Shown here piece by piece: positions 1 to 9,170 of a stretch of DNA of 64,000 nucleotides. The translations under genes and the position numbers were made by a program. The stretch spans positions 372,001 through 436,000 of the forward strand of contig NZ_QTJY01000002.1 in assembly GCF_003703975.1 (NCBI RefSeq), written 5' to 3'. The notes below the pieces were generated by a model, which saw nothing but the letters and a program-made list of their open reading frames with translations, was not told the origin of the DNA and ran no database searches. The DNA comes from Larkinella soli (lineage in GTDB: Bacteria; Bacteroidota; Bacteroidia; Cytophagales; Spirosomataceae). Positions within the stretch are counted from its first letter, which is position 1. Every line of letters begins with the position of its first letter.

Positions 1-526
1 CCACGTTCGGCCACGACCGTCGCTGATTGCCCATCTGAATGACGTTGCGGTATTTTTTCGCGATCGCCACCAGCATCTCGCCCTCGTTCGGGTTGTGGCT
101 GCACGGTTTTTCGAGGTAGACGTGCTTGCCGGCTTTGGAGGCCAGGATAGCGGCCGGGGCATGCCAGTGGTCGGGCGCGGCCACCACCAGCGCGTCCATG
201 TTCTTATCTTCCAGCGCCCGCCGGAAATCCGGCTGTGCCTTCGGTTTCGACTTCTGGGTGGTCTCGACGGTAGCGATGCACTTGTCGGCCGCCCGCGAAT
301 CGACGTCCGAGACGGAAATCACTTCGCAGTTCGGCTGGAGGGCAAAGTTGGTCGCCAGGGCCAGCCCCCGGCTGTTGACGCCCATCATCCCGACCCGCAC
401 GCGCTCGTTGGCGCCGAGGATCCGGGCATAGCTGCCGGCGCTGAAACCGGGCAGCACCCCGCCCACGGTCAGCACGGTGGTGCCGGCCAGGGTATTCCGG
501 AGAAATTGACGACGAGAGGAATTCAT
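1..526 (-). CDS. Gfo/Idh/MocA family oxidoreductase, N-terminal part (runs off left edge)
   Basis: About 175 N-terminal residues are visible, and the C-terminus lies beyond base 1. The protein opens with a twin-arginine signal (SRRQFLR near residue 4, then a hydrophobic stretch), so it should be exported folded. A Rossmann fold follows, beginning near VRVGMMGVNSRG. The family motif EKP (YLEKPCSHN) is near residue 143, preceded by VVAAPDHWH. Members are NAD(P)-dependent sugar or inositol dehydrogenases, and exported versions often carry tightly bound cofactor. It is the last visible gene of the minus-strand sugar operon, 29 bases after another exported Gfo/Idh/MocA gene, so the two may act in sequence. 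The substrate is unknown. Confidence 0.9.
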   Translation of the reverse strand, partial: MNSSRRQFLRNTLAGTTVLTVGGVLPGFSAGSYARILGANERVRVGMMGVNSRGLALATNFALQPNCEVISVSDVDSRAADKCIATVETTQKSKPKAQPDFRRALEDKNMDALVVAAPDHWHAPAAILASKAGKHVYLEKPCSHNPNEGEMLVAIAKKYRNVIQMGNQRRSWPNV

Positions 527-555
527 ATCTGGAAAAGGGTTTGGGTCTGTTGGAT

Positions 556-1572
556 TCAGGCTTTTTTGGCTTTGGCCAGCACCTCGGCCAGCTGGACGGC
601 CGTACCGCCCCGGCGCTTGCTTTCGTCGGCGGCTTCCATGAAGGTAAAGATTTCCAGCGTTTCTTCGGGCGAAACCGGCACGTTTCCGGTTTCAAAAAAC
701 CGGATGATCTCTTTCAGCAGCGGGTTATAACCGCCGTACGGCCCCAAAACCACGTTGCCGTTTTTGGTATACGCCGTACCGCCATATTCGTGCCTGCCGG
801 TCCGGGTGCCGCGGAACGTGCCGACACGGCCGTCCTCCCAGGTGCCCACGACGATGTCGGTATCGGGCGTGTTGACGCGGACGACGCTTTTGCAGCCCCG
901 GCCCATCACCGTGAACAGCGTTTCGACGCCGTGGATGCCGTACCAGAACAGGTCGGGGTGGGTTTTCTCCAGCACCGCCGGGCTGTAGGTATCCGCCCCC
1001 ACGACCTGGCTTTTGTCGAGCCCCTCGATGCCCTTGATGTAGCGCAGCGACGAGGCCGAAAAGGTCGGAGTTTTGTATTTCCGCGACGCGTCGAAGATGG
1101 CGACGACGTCGCTGAGCGAGGCCGCGATGGGTTTGTCGATGAATACCCGCTTGCCGGCCCTAAACACTTTCTCGACCTGCTCGCGGTGCAGCCGTCCGTC
1201 GTTGGTTTCCAGCAATACCGCATCGACCCTGCCGAGCAGTTCGTCGATGGAGCCGACGATTTCCACGCCCATTTTCTTCACGTCTTCCGTATACCCGGCG
1301 ATGCGTTTGACGCTGGATTCGATGTCGTTGCTGCCCTTCGGGTAGGCCGCCACCACCTTGTAACCGCTCCAGTCGGCCCCGGCGGAAGGGCTGTTGAGTT
1401 CCTTCGTAAAGGCAATGCTGTGGGAGGTGTCCAGACCGATGATGCCGATCCGTTTGCCTTCGGCCGGGCGTCCGAAAGCCAGGGAAGGGACGGAAAGACC
1501 GGCGATCCCGAGACCGGCCCCGGCGGAAGCCGTCAGGCCGAGAAAGTTTCTTCGATTCAGGGTTTGGCTCAT
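556..1572 (-). CDS. Tat-exported Gfo/Idh/MocA family oxidoreductase
   Basis: This 338-residue protein begins with a twin-arginine signal (NRRNFLGL, then an Ala/Gly-rich hydrophobic stretch to about residue 33). The Rossmann domain starts at RIGIIGLDTSHS, and the family Lys-Pro motif is seen as FIDKPIAAS near residue 146. The length is typical of the family. The dinucleotide loop is less canonical than in the neighbouring paralogue (GLDTSHS instead of a glycine-rich turn). It follows the ROK regulator gene by 41 bases and precedes the next oxidoreductase by 29 bases, so it is almost certainly cotranscribed. Family knowledge suggests oxidation or isomerisation of a sugar in the periplasm. The substrate is not readable. 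Confidence 0.9.
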   Translation of the reverse strand: MSQTLNRRNFLGLTASAGAGLGIAGLSVPSLAFGRPAEGKRIGIIGLDTSHSIAFTKELNSPSAGADWSGYKVVAAYPKGSNDIESSVKRIAGYTEDVKKMGVEIVGSIDELLGRVDAVLLETNDGRLHREQVEKVFRAGKRVFIDKPIAASLSDVVAIFDASRKYKTPTFSASSLRYIKGIEGLDKSQVVGADTYSPAVLEKTHPDLFWYGIHGVETLFTVMGRGCKSVVRVNTPDTDIVVGTWEDGRVGTFRGTRTGRHEYGGTAYTKNGNVVLGPYGGYNPLLKEIIRFFETGNVPVSPEETLEIFTFMEAADESKRRGGTAVQLAEVLAKAKKA

Positions 1573-1613
1573 TGGGTATCTATCTGTTTCATAGCCTGTC
1601 AGGGGCTATTCGG

Positions 1614-2825
1614 CTACATAAGTGACAGTAAGCGGTTCCGCACGAGCAGACAGGCGCCGATCAGGCCCGCCTGTTCGCCCAGGGTCGACATCTTCAGCTG
1701 GGTGTCGTTGTTGACCAGGCTCAGCGAATATTTGTTGAGGGCGGTTTTGACCGGCAGCCGGATGTAATCCTCGGTAACCGCCAGGCTTCCGCCCAGAACC
1801 ACCAGTTCGGGGTTGAAGACGTTGATCAGGAAGGCGATGCCCCGCCCCAGGTTCTCGCCGATCCGGGCGATGAGTTCGATGGCCAGCACGTCGTCGTTCC
1901 GGGCGGCCTGGATGATGTCGTCCATGCCGACGTCTTCCGGATCGGGAAACTGCTGACTCAGCACCGACGACGACCCTTCCCGCAGCTTTTCCCGGAACAT
2001 CCGCGTCAGCGCCCAGCCCGACGCTTCGGTTTCCAGACAGCCCTTCTTGCCGCAGCGGCAGAGCAGTTCGTTGTCGAAGATCGGAACGTGGCCCAGTTCG
2101 CCCGCATAGCCGGATTTGCCGTAATAGGGCTTGCCGTTGATCAGAATGCCGACGCCGACCCCGTAGTCGAGGTTCAGAAACAGCACGTCCTTTTCCGTTC
2201 CGACCACCCCGGAGCAGTATTCCCCGTAGGCCATGGCCCGGGAGTCGTTTTCCAGGAATACCCGGATGCCGACCCGGCTTTCGATGGTTTCGGCCAGCGG
2301 CTGGTCATCGAAATGAAAAAAGCTGTAACTGTAGCCGGTGGCGAAGTTGATCCGGCCCGACAGGTTGATGCCGATGCCCAGGATCTTTTCCCGCGAAACC
2401 GCCGACTCCTTCAGAAACGCTTCGATGGTTCCGCACAGGCTTTCCAGCGACTCGGCCGTATTGTCGAGGTGGTAAGGAACCCGCTCGGCCACCCGGACCA
2501 GCTGATTGCGGAGGTCCGACAAGCCGAGGTTGATGTGACTCTGCTTCACGTCCACCCCCACAAAAAAGGCCGAATCCGACACCAGACCGTACAGGCTCGG
2601 CTTGCGGCCGCCCGTCGAATCCACCTTGCCGTTGTCCCGGACCAGCCCCTCCGCCATCAACTCCCCCACCAGCGCCGTCACCTTCGGGACGCTGATGGTC
2701 AGGTTCTTACTGATGTCCGGAATCGTGGCTCTGCCGACCGTGGCAAAATACCCCAGCACCCGTCGTTTGAAATGCTGGCCCTTCGCACTGACCTTAAAAC
2801 CATTGGCGGCTTTATCCATACTCAA
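1614..2825 (-). CDS. ROK family transcriptional regulator (NagC/XylR type)
   Basis: The protein has 403 residues. An N-terminal winged helix-turn-helix lies at about residues 20-68 (GRATIPDISKNLTISVPKVT). A ROK sugar-kinase fold follows, with the zinc motif CRCGKKGCLE near residue 255 and LENDSRAMAYGE carrying the Asp equivalent to the kinase base. The sugar/ATP P-loop region reads VGVDVKQSHINLG, as in ROK repressors rather than active glucokinases. Such proteins bind a sugar or sugar phosphate and release DNA. Its place inside the operon (24 bases after the SGNH esterase gene) suggests that it regulates this operon. A residual kinase role is possible but less likely. Confidence 0.9.
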   Translation of the reverse strand: MSMDKAANGFKVSAKGQHFKRRVLGYFATVGRATIPDISKNLTISVPKVTALVGELMAEGLVRDNGKVDSTGGRKPSLYGLVSDSAFFVGVDVKQSHINLGLSDLRNQLVRVAERVPYHLDNTAESLESLCGTIEAFLKESAVSREKILGIGINLSGRINFATGYSYSFFHFDDQPLAETIESRVGIRVFLENDSRAMAYGEYCSGVVGTEKDVLFLNLDYGVGVGILINGKPYYGKSGYAGELGHVPIFDNELLCRCGKKGCLETEASGWALTRMFREKLREGSSSVLSQQFPDPEDVGMDDIIQAARNDDVLAIELIARIGENLGRGIAFLINVFNPELVVLGGSLAVTEDYIRLPVKTALNKYSLSLVNNDTQLKMSTLGEQAGLIGACLLVRNRLLSLM

Positions 2826-2849
2826 TAATTTCGTCTAAATTCTTCCTTC

Positions 2850-4622
2850 CTACTTCAGATATGGGGAAAGTTTCTCCGCCAGCTTCCGGTAACCGGCCGC
2901 GTTGGGGTGCAGCCCGTCCGAAAACAGCGACTCGTCGATGCGGCCCTCCGCATTCAGGAAGACCGTTCCGGGATTGGCGTAGGTCACGTCCAGTTCCCCG
3001 CAGGCCCGCGCGATGCTTTCGTTGAGGCCGGCCACGCGGGTTTCTTCCTTCCGGCGGGGCAAAAGGCCGATCAGCACCACCCCGGCCCCCGGCTGGCGGG
3101 CTTTCACAGCTAGGACGAGCAGTTTCAGCCCGGCCACGATCTCGGCATCCGAATTCAGGCCGATGTTGTTCGTACCGATCATGATCAGCACTCTGGCGGC
3201 CTTATACCCGTCGAGTTCGTCGTGGTAGACCCGCCAGAGCACATTCTCGACCCGATCCCAGCCGTAGCCGAGGTTCATGACGCCCTGCGGAGCCATGACG
3301 GCCTCCCAGGAATCGCTGCCGGTGGTGATGGCGCTTTTCGGTTCCCTGCCCCAGAAATGCGTAATGGAGTTTCCCAGAAATACCGCCCGGGGCGGTTTGG
3401 CTTTGATCTGCGCCAGGATGGACTGATGCCGGGCGTCCCAGTCGTAGATATTGGCGTCACGGTACTGGATACACGGTTTCATCGTATCGTACGGGCCGGT
3501 CGGTTCGTTCAGGATGGTGCGGAGGCTGCGCTCATAGGCATCGGCATACTGCTGCATGCCGAGGTCCGAGGGGTGCGTGCCGTCCACCATCGCGTCCTGA
3601 TCCAGCGCGATCTCCGAAAACGGCAGCAGATACAGCCGGTCGATGCCCTCGGCCTTCAGCTGGGCGAACGTCTGCCGCAGCAGTTCGTTGGCTTCGGTGT
3701 AGTATTTTTTTCGGACGGGGCTGATGCCGCCTTCCGTATACCCGGCGTGTTCGACCAGCAGGATGGGCGTTGCGGGCCGTTTCTGCCGCAGCAGCCGCAC
3801 GGCCTCCACATACCGCTTCCGGATTTCCTCCGCGGGTATGTTGACCGTCGAGATCAGGTTCGGCAGGCAGTCGATGACGAACACTTTGGCGTCGATCTCC
3901 GGCAGAAAGCCGACCATCTCCGGCTCCATGCGGCCGTTGCCCGAAAAGCCGAGGTTGATGACCGGCCGGTCGAGTTTTCGACCGAGAATGGCGGTCCAGG
4001 CCATGCCCGGACGGGATGCGCAGGCCCCCTGCGCGATGGAAGTGCCGTAAATCACCACCGGCTTGTCCATCCGGACTGGCAGCGGGCTGAAGGCCACTCC
4101 TTTCGGCACGCCGATCCGCAGCCATTTGACACCGTTGTAGAGGGGGAGATACAGCCGGTATTCGCGGCCTTTCTGGTGATACCGATCATTGGCTTCCAAA
4201 TCCGGAAACCGGTAGCGGACGGTATCGCCAAAGCTATATTTTCCGGCACACCACCGCCAGTCCCCGTCGGCGTTCAGGGCGTAGAGATCCACCCCGCTGA
4301 CCCCGGTAGCCGGCATATGCGGCATGGCGTGGTTGCCCGTGGTGCCATACTCGACCACCACCTGATCGGTCGTGGCCCGAAACCGGATCATCAGACCGGC
4401 GCCCTGCCGCGACAGCCGCCAGACCACATCCCGCACCTTGCCCTCGGCCCGGCCCGGCAGCCGGTCATACGGCAGTTTGCGTTCTTTCGGCCAGGCCTGC
4501 CCCTCGATCACCGGCTCCGGATGTTCGGCCGGGTTCCACCAGCTCAGCTCCACGGGCGGGGTCTGGGCCAGAAGGGGGAGATTCAGTAAGAGAAAGCAAA
4601 GGCGGATCAGGTTGTTTTTCAT
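2850..4622 (-). CDS. Secreted double-domain SGNH/GDSL esterase
   Basis: This 590-residue protein has a signal peptide (about residues 1-19) and two complete SGNH hydrolase domains. The first has an N-terminal beta-sandwich with the GVDLY motif (110-114), then catalytic Ser195 in IYGTSIAQG and Asp348/His350 in DGTHPSD. The second starts near residue 410, with Ser419 in FLGNSIT, the block III Asn in GTNN (484-486), and Asp569/His572 in SDGLHPN. Relatives remove acetyl groups from sugars and polysaccharides. Two intact triads in one chain suggest two deacylation specificities. A palindromic repeat lies just upstream, between this start and the dehydrogenase gene. Confidence 0.9.
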   Translation of the reverse strand: MKNNLIRLCFLLLNLPLLAQTPPVELSWWNPAEHPEPVIEGQAWPKERKLPYDRLPGRAEGKVRDVVWRLSRQGAGLMIRFRATTDQVVVEYGTTGNHAMPHMPATGVSGVDLYALNADGDWRWCAGKYSFGDTVRYRFPDLEANDRYHQKGREYRLYLPLYNGVKWLRIGVPKGVAFSPLPVRMDKPVVIYGTSIAQGACASRPGMAWTAILGRKLDRPVINLGFSGNGRMEPEMVGFLPEIDAKVFVIDCLPNLISTVNIPAEEIRKRYVEAVRLLRQKRPATPILLVEHAGYTEGGISPVRKKYYTEANELLRQTFAQLKAEGIDRLYLLPFSEIALDQDAMVDGTHPSDLGMQQYADAYERSLRTILNEPTGPYDTMKPCIQYRDANIYDWDARHQSILAQIKAKPPRAVFLGNSITHFWGREPKSAITTGSDSWEAVMAPQGVMNLGYGWDRVENVLWRVYHDELDGYKAARVLIMIGTNNIGLNSDAEIVAGLKLLVLAVKARQPGAGVVLIGLLPRRKEETRVAGLNESIARACGELDVTYANPGTVFLNAEGRIDESLFSDGLHPNAAGYRKLAEKLSPYLK

Positions 4623-4640
4623 AACGGTTCAGGAATTTTA

Positions 4641-4755
4641 ACCACCCCCCTACCCCCTCCTTACCAAGGAGGGGAGTGCGCTGCCCGGTTAGTTCCCCTT
4701 GAAGGGCTGGGGTTATATCACCCCCTCCTTGGTAAGGAGGGGGCCGGGGGGTGGT
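4641..4755. repeat. Palindromic intergenic repeat, copy 1 of 3
   Basis: The 115-base element is bounded by ACCACC and its complement GGTGGT. It encloses two small hairpins with arms CCCCTCCTT / AAGGAGGGG. A shared centre, AGTGCGCTGCC, sits between the hairpins on the plus strand. Copies 2 (24123-24225) and 3 (47274-47378) have the same architecture. It lies within the sugar operon, between the PQQ-type dehydrogenase and the SGNH esterase, where it could form RNA hairpins that tune expression. No coding potential was seen. Confidence 0.85.
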
Positions 4756-4759
4756 TTAC

Positions 4760-7438
4760 TTATCTCTCAAACATCACCCAGTCCAGCTGGAACAGTTCCT
4801 TCCGGCCGGCGTCGGGGTTCACGAACACGAAATACAGGTCGTGCAGCCCGGCCGTCGGTTTCACCGGGGCCGCCCGGTCCATCCAGCCGTCGGCGGCTTC
4901 GGTGACCGGACCCGCCGGAATGTCCAGCGAACTGACGACCGGCCCCTGCGGGCTGTCGAGGTGGACCTCCAGCCGGCCGCCTTCCCCCTGCGGCCGCACC
5001 CGGAACCGGAGATGGGCGACCTGCGTCAGATCGAGCTGACCGAATTTGACGAAACCGCCCGGCAACAGCCGGCGGATGTAGGACACGAAGCCGGTATTGG
5101 CGGTGGCGATCACCACGCCCACCCGGCCCTCGTCGTAATCCTCCATCTCCAGTTTCGGATACCGCAGCACGAGGTGGCGGCTGGTCGTCAGGGGTTCGAT
5201 GCCGAGCGCGCCTTTGTCCCGGTAGCTCGCCATGAGCACGTAGGCGCCCCCGTTGCCCTTTCCTTCGTGATCGGTCAGCGGCAGTTTCCCCTTCAGGGGA
5301 AGCTGCACCGGCTGCTCGCTCATCGACAGGATGTAGCGCACCATTTCCTGGGCTTCCTGTACGGGCAGGTCGGGGTGGGCCGACATCTGGTAGGTGCCCC
5401 AGACTCCGCTGCCGCCTTTGATCACTTTCTGCGCCAGCTGATCGACCGCCCCGGTTTTGCCCTTATAGCGGTTCGATATGGCTTTCAGGCTCGGACCGAT
5501 GGAGGCCGTTTCCACCGCGTGGCAGGCCTTGCAGTCCGACCCTTTGAACAGCTTTTCCCCCTGGACGTGCTGCACCACCGCCCCCGAGCCGCCGGCCAGC
5601 GCACTCGCCAGGTCGTTGCCGTGTTCGAGGTAGGTGAACGAAACCGCCGTCCGGGCCGGGTCGATGGTGCCGTCCTCCGGGTCGGTGATCCGTACCTGAT
5701 AGTCGAGGCTGCCCTTGTCCCAGTAAAAGGTCCGGTTGGCGCTGGTGCTGAGCTGCACCGTCGGGGGGGTATTGCCCACTTTCACCTGGATGGTGGCGAT
5801 GCCTTCCCCGCCCTGCGGATCGCCGGCCGTCAGGGTGACGTTGTAGACGCCCGGTTTGGTGAAGGTATGCACCACGTCTTTTCCGCTGACTTTTTGATTG
5901 CCGATCTGCCAGGCAAACGTCAGCGCGTCGCCGGGATCGTAGTCTCTGGAGCGGGCGGCCGAGAGCGTCACCTTCAGCGGGGCGGCCCCGTAGACCTTAT
6001 CCACCTGAATATCGGCGATGGGGTTGCGGTTACCCTCGGCGTATTCGATCCGGATCAGCCCGGCGTCGGTATTTTTGGCGAACCAGTTGGTACCATAGGC
6101 GAGCAGGTAGATGGAGCCGTCCTGGTTGAACTGCATATCGATCGGGGCGACCGGCTTCAGGTGGCTCAGGAACGGCTCCATGCCGACATAATTGCCGTCT
6201 TTGTCGAGCGTAACGGCCATGATCCACCGGCGGATCCATTCGAAAATGAACAGTTTACCGTCGTAATAGGCGGGCAGGCGGTATTTAGCCCCTTCGAACC
6301 GGTCGCGGTAATAAACCGGCCCGGCCATGGCGCTGGCGCCCCCTCTCCCGACCAGCGGAAACCGTTTGGATGCCTGTTTGCCGTACCAGATCATGGCCGG
6401 CTGGGCAGGCGGCAGTTCTTTGACGCCGGTATTGTGCGGGGAGTTGTTGACCGGGCGCTGCGGGTCCTGCTTCGGTCCCTCCTGTTTGGTGGCGAAGTCG
6501 TATTTCGGAAAGCCTTCGTTGTTGCCCAGAAAATACGGATACCCGAAAAAGCCGGGCTTCCGGGCCTGGTTGATCTCGTCGTAGTTCATCACCCCCTCCA
6601 GCGACGGCACTTCCGAATCCGGCCCGACATCACCCCAGTAGACATAGTTCGTCTTCGGATCGACCGACACCCGGAAAGGGTTGCGGACGCCCATCACGTA
6701 GATTTCCGGCCGTCCTTTGGAACCGTCTTTCGGAAACAGGTTGCCGTCCGGGATGGTGTAGCTGCCGTCGGGTTCGGGTTTGATACGCAGGATTTTACCG
6801 CGCAGGTCGTTGCTGTTGGCCGTCGAAGCCTGATCGTCGGAGAGTTCGCGGCCGGGCCGTTCGTCGGTGGGATTGTGGCCTTCGATTTCCTCGGCGTTGG
6901 TATTGTCGCCGGTCGAGAGATAGAGCAGGCCGTCGGGGCCGAAGGTAAGGTAGCCCGCCGAGTGGCAGCAGTATTTTCGCTGGGTTTTCACTTCCAGCAG
7001 CACTTTTTTCGAGGCTTCGACCAGCCGGTCGCCCTGGAGTTCATACCGGACCAGCTGGCTCACCCAGCGGTCACCGCCCACGCCGTAGTAGAAATACACC
7101 CAGTGGTTGGTTCTGAAATCCGGGTCGGCGGCCACGCCCAGCAGCCCGTCCTCGATCCCGCTGAACACGTTGAACTTCGCGATGGTTTTCACCTCCTTCG
7201 ACGAGGCTTCGTAGAGCCTGACCCCGCCCTTCCGCTCGACGATCAGCACGTCGTTGTTGGGCAGGATGGCCATCTCCATCGGCTCGTCCAGCCCCTGCAC
7301 CAGCATCATGGGCGTAAACCGGCTGCTGTCGGGCGGGGTGTCGGCCGGCGTCCCGAAGCGGACCCGAACGTGATTTCGCTCGGCCGTAAAGGCGAACGAG
7401 AAGGCCGTAATCAATAAAATGGAAGGAAAGAGTTTCAT
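4760..7438 (-). CDS. PQQ-type sugar dehydrogenase fused to PKD, cytochrome c and carbohydrate-binding domains
   Basis: This 892-residue exported protein has a signal peptide at about residues 1-19. A six-bladed glucose/sorbosone dehydrogenase propeller spans roughly 25-465 (PMEMAILPNNDVLIVERKGG near the start; GVRNPFRVSVDP later). A PKD domain follows at about 471-560, then a class I cytochrome c with heme motif CKACH at 636-640 and a likely Met ligand downstream. A C-terminal jelly-roll of CBM6-like type covers about 745-890. The arrangement suggests periplasmic oxidation of a sugar with electrons passed to the attached heme. It is followed by a repeat element and then the SGNH gene. The exact sugar and the cofactor (PQQ expected from the family) are inferred. 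Confidence 0.88.
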   Translation of the reverse strand: MKLFPSILLITAFSFAFTAERNHVRVRFGTPADTPPDSSRFTPMMLVQGLDEPMEMAILPNNDVLIVERKGGVRLYEASSKEVKTIAKFNVFSGIEDGLLGVAADPDFRTNHWVYFYYGVGGDRWVSQLVRYELQGDRLVEASKKVLLEVKTQRKYCCHSAGYLTFGPDGLLYLSTGDNTNAEEIEGHNPTDERPGRELSDDQASTANSNDLRGKILRIKPEPDGSYTIPDGNLFPKDGSKGRPEIYVMGVRNPFRVSVDPKTNYVYWGDVGPDSEVPSLEGVMNYDEINQARKPGFFGYPYFLGNNEGFPKYDFATKQEGPKQDPQRPVNNSPHNTGVKELPPAQPAMIWYGKQASKRFPLVGRGGASAMAGPVYYRDRFEGAKYRLPAYYDGKLFIFEWIRRWIMAVTLDKDGNYVGMEPFLSHLKPVAPIDMQFNQDGSIYLLAYGTNWFAKNTDAGLIRIEYAEGNRNPIADIQVDKVYGAAPLKVTLSAARSRDYDPGDALTFAWQIGNQKVSGKDVVHTFTKPGVYNVTLTAGDPQGGEGIATIQVKVGNTPPTVQLSTSANRTFYWDKGSLDYQVRITDPEDGTIDPARTAVSFTYLEHGNDLASALAGGSGAVVQHVQGEKLFKGSDCKACHAVETASIGPSLKAISNRYKGKTGAVDQLAQKVIKGGSGVWGTYQMSAHPDLPVQEAQEMVRYILSMSEQPVQLPLKGKLPLTDHEGKGNGGAYVLMASYRDKGALGIEPLTTSRHLVLRYPKLEMEDYDEGRVGVVIATANTGFVSYIRRLLPGGFVKFGQLDLTQVAHLRFRVRPQGEGGRLEVHLDSPQGPVVSSLDIPAGPVTEAADGWMDRAAPVKPTAGLHDLYFVFVNPDAGRKELFQLDWVMFER

Positions 7439-7452
7439 AGGGTTAGTCAGGG

Positions 7453-9165
7453 TTAGGCCGCGGGCCAGTGGGTTTCGATGCCGAGCGACCGGATGCGTCG
7501 CTGAAAGTCGTCCAGCAGGGGTTTCTGTTCGCGCACCGCCCGCGGAATGACCTTTTTCTCAAGGGCATAAGCCGCCAGCAGTCCCACCGACTCGCCGATG
7601 CTCCACTCGACGGGATGCAGGCGGTAACAGCCGTTGGTGATGTGGGTGGTGCCGATGTTCTTGCAGGCCGGCAGCAGGTTCTCCATGCGCCGGGGCAGCA
7701 GCGCCCCCAGCGGAATCTGGAACGGCAGCGACGGGAAGTCGATGTAGTTGTTGCCGCGGCTGCTCGGGTGCAGGTCGATGTGGTAATAACCGACGCCGAC
7801 GCTGTCGTAAAAGTCGGCCGCGCGGGTTTCGGCCTTCCCGGTGATCCGGGCGCGGTTGGCCGCCCCGACGTGTTCTTCCAGCACTGTGAACAGTGCCCGG
7901 ATGCGCCGGGATTCGCGCACGTACGGGTATTTCGCCAGGCCGTCATCGGTGCCCATGATGTCGGGGCGCAGGCGCAGGCCGGGCCAGCCCTGCCCGCCGT
8001 CCGGGCGGGGTGCTTCGGTTTGCAGCCAGTAAAGCAGGGAAAGGCTCAGCTGCTTTCCGCCGTCGACGTGCTTTTTGAACTCCTTCTCGCTCACGCCCAC
8101 CAGGTTCCCCAGAGAATAATCGTTCTGGGGCCAGTTGACGCTGGTGATGTCACCGGGGAAGAAGCCGGGCTGGAAGTTGGCCCGGCTGATGATCCGGCGA
8201 TAGTTCCAAAGGTTGAGTTTATCCCCCAGCGAGATGCCTTCGGGATGAAAACCGAGCGCCTTCGGAACCAGCGTCGAGGGCGTCGGATACATCAGGTCGA
8301 GCAGGCGGCCCGACCAGGCCGGGGTCATTTTCGGGGTAAAATTCCGCCAGAAATCGTAGTCCTTCGGCTTGTCGATCACGTGGTTGGCGCCCGGGATGTA
8401 GTCCATGGCGAAGCAGACCGTAAACGCCTGCTGGTTGTCGGGGTCGGCCTTTTCGGGAGCGTGCAGTTCTCGGGTTTCCTGCCGCGACTCGGTGCCGGTG
8501 ACGAACTCCGTGCCGGTCAGGGGCAGCAGGTCGCCCAGTTCGGTCGCATCGGCAAAATAAGGCGCCGACAGCACGACTTCCCGCCCACTGCGCAGGTCCA
8601 GTGCCTTCAGGGCGCGGACCCGGTCGCCGGTCACGTCCGCACCGGTGATTTTATGCTCCAGCAGTAGGGTCAGTTTGCCCGCGCTGAGGTAAGGGGCGAG
8701 CAGGGCGTTCAGCACCGCCAGGGCTGCGCGGGGCTCGTGGCAAAGCCGGGAAACCGACCCGTTGCCGGGGTTGAGCTGATCCGTTTTGGCGGATTCGACG
8801 AGCGGGTAAGCCCGGATATAATGATCCCGCACGGCCGTCCGGAACCCCCGGTACATCCGCGTAGCCCCGTGGGTTTCGATCCATTGATGTTCATCGGGCG
8901 GCACGCCCTGCTGGGTGATTTGCCCGCCGATCCAGTCGGTTTCTTCCGTCAGGATGACCGTCAGGCCGCTGCGCAGGGCCGCCAGTGCTGCGGCCACCCC
9001 GCCCAGCCCGCCCCCGGCAATGACCAGGTCGGCGGCCCGGTCGTCGCGGGTCCGGGAGGTTACCCGTCGTTCGGTAGTTCCCTGTGCGGAAGCCGGACCG
9101 CTCAGCCCGACGGCCGCAGCCCCGGTGCCGATGGTCAGGTTTTCAATAAAATGTCTTCGGTTCAT
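7453..9165 (-). CDS. Exported FAD-dependent oxidoreductase (FAD_oxidored, PF12831 type)
   Basis: The protein has 570 residues. It begins with an RR-containing export signal (NRRHFIENL, hydrophobic to about residue 27). The FAD-binding Rossmann motif IAGGGLGGVAAAL is near residue 50, followed by TEETDWIGGQITQQG, a characteristic element of this family. The C-terminal half ends with the FAD-closing region (TTHITNGCYRLHPVEWSIGE). Homologues are common in polysaccharide and sugar loci of Bacteroidota, but few have known substrates. The gene ends 14 bases before the PQQ-type dehydrogenase gene and starts 5 bases after the MFS gene, so cotranscription is clear. It may oxidise the same sugar pool. 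Confidence 0.88.
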   Translation of the reverse strand: MNRRHFIENLTIGTGAAAVGLSGPASAQGTTERRVTSRTRDDRAADLVIAGGGLGGVAAALAALRSGLTVILTEETDWIGGQITQQGVPPDEHQWIETHGATRMYRGFRTAVRDHYIRAYPLVESAKTDQLNPGNGSVSRLCHEPRAALAVLNALLAPYLSAGKLTLLLEHKITGADVTGDRVRALKALDLRSGREVVLSAPYFADATELGDLLPLTGTEFVTGTESRQETRELHAPEKADPDNQQAFTVCFAMDYIPGANHVIDKPKDYDFWRNFTPKMTPAWSGRLLDLMYPTPSTLVPKALGFHPEGISLGDKLNLWNYRRIISRANFQPGFFPGDITSVNWPQNDYSLGNLVGVSEKEFKKHVDGGKQLSLSLLYWLQTEAPRPDGGQGWPGLRLRPDIMGTDDGLAKYPYVRESRRIRALFTVLEEHVGAANRARITGKAETRAADFYDSVGVGYYHIDLHPSSRGNNYIDFPSLPFQIPLGALLPRRMENLLPACKNIGTTHITNGCYRLHPVEWSIGESVGLLAAYALEKKVIPRAVREQKPLLDDFQRRIRSLGIETHWPAA

Positions 9166-9170
9166 AGGAT

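Noticed and set aside
4751-7417. Long plus-strand open frame (888 codons) opposite the PQQ-type dehydrogenase gene
   Set aside because: It is an antisense shadow produced by high-GC codon bias: composition is His/Arg/Val-rich without recognisable domains, and the minus-strand gene has clear motifs.
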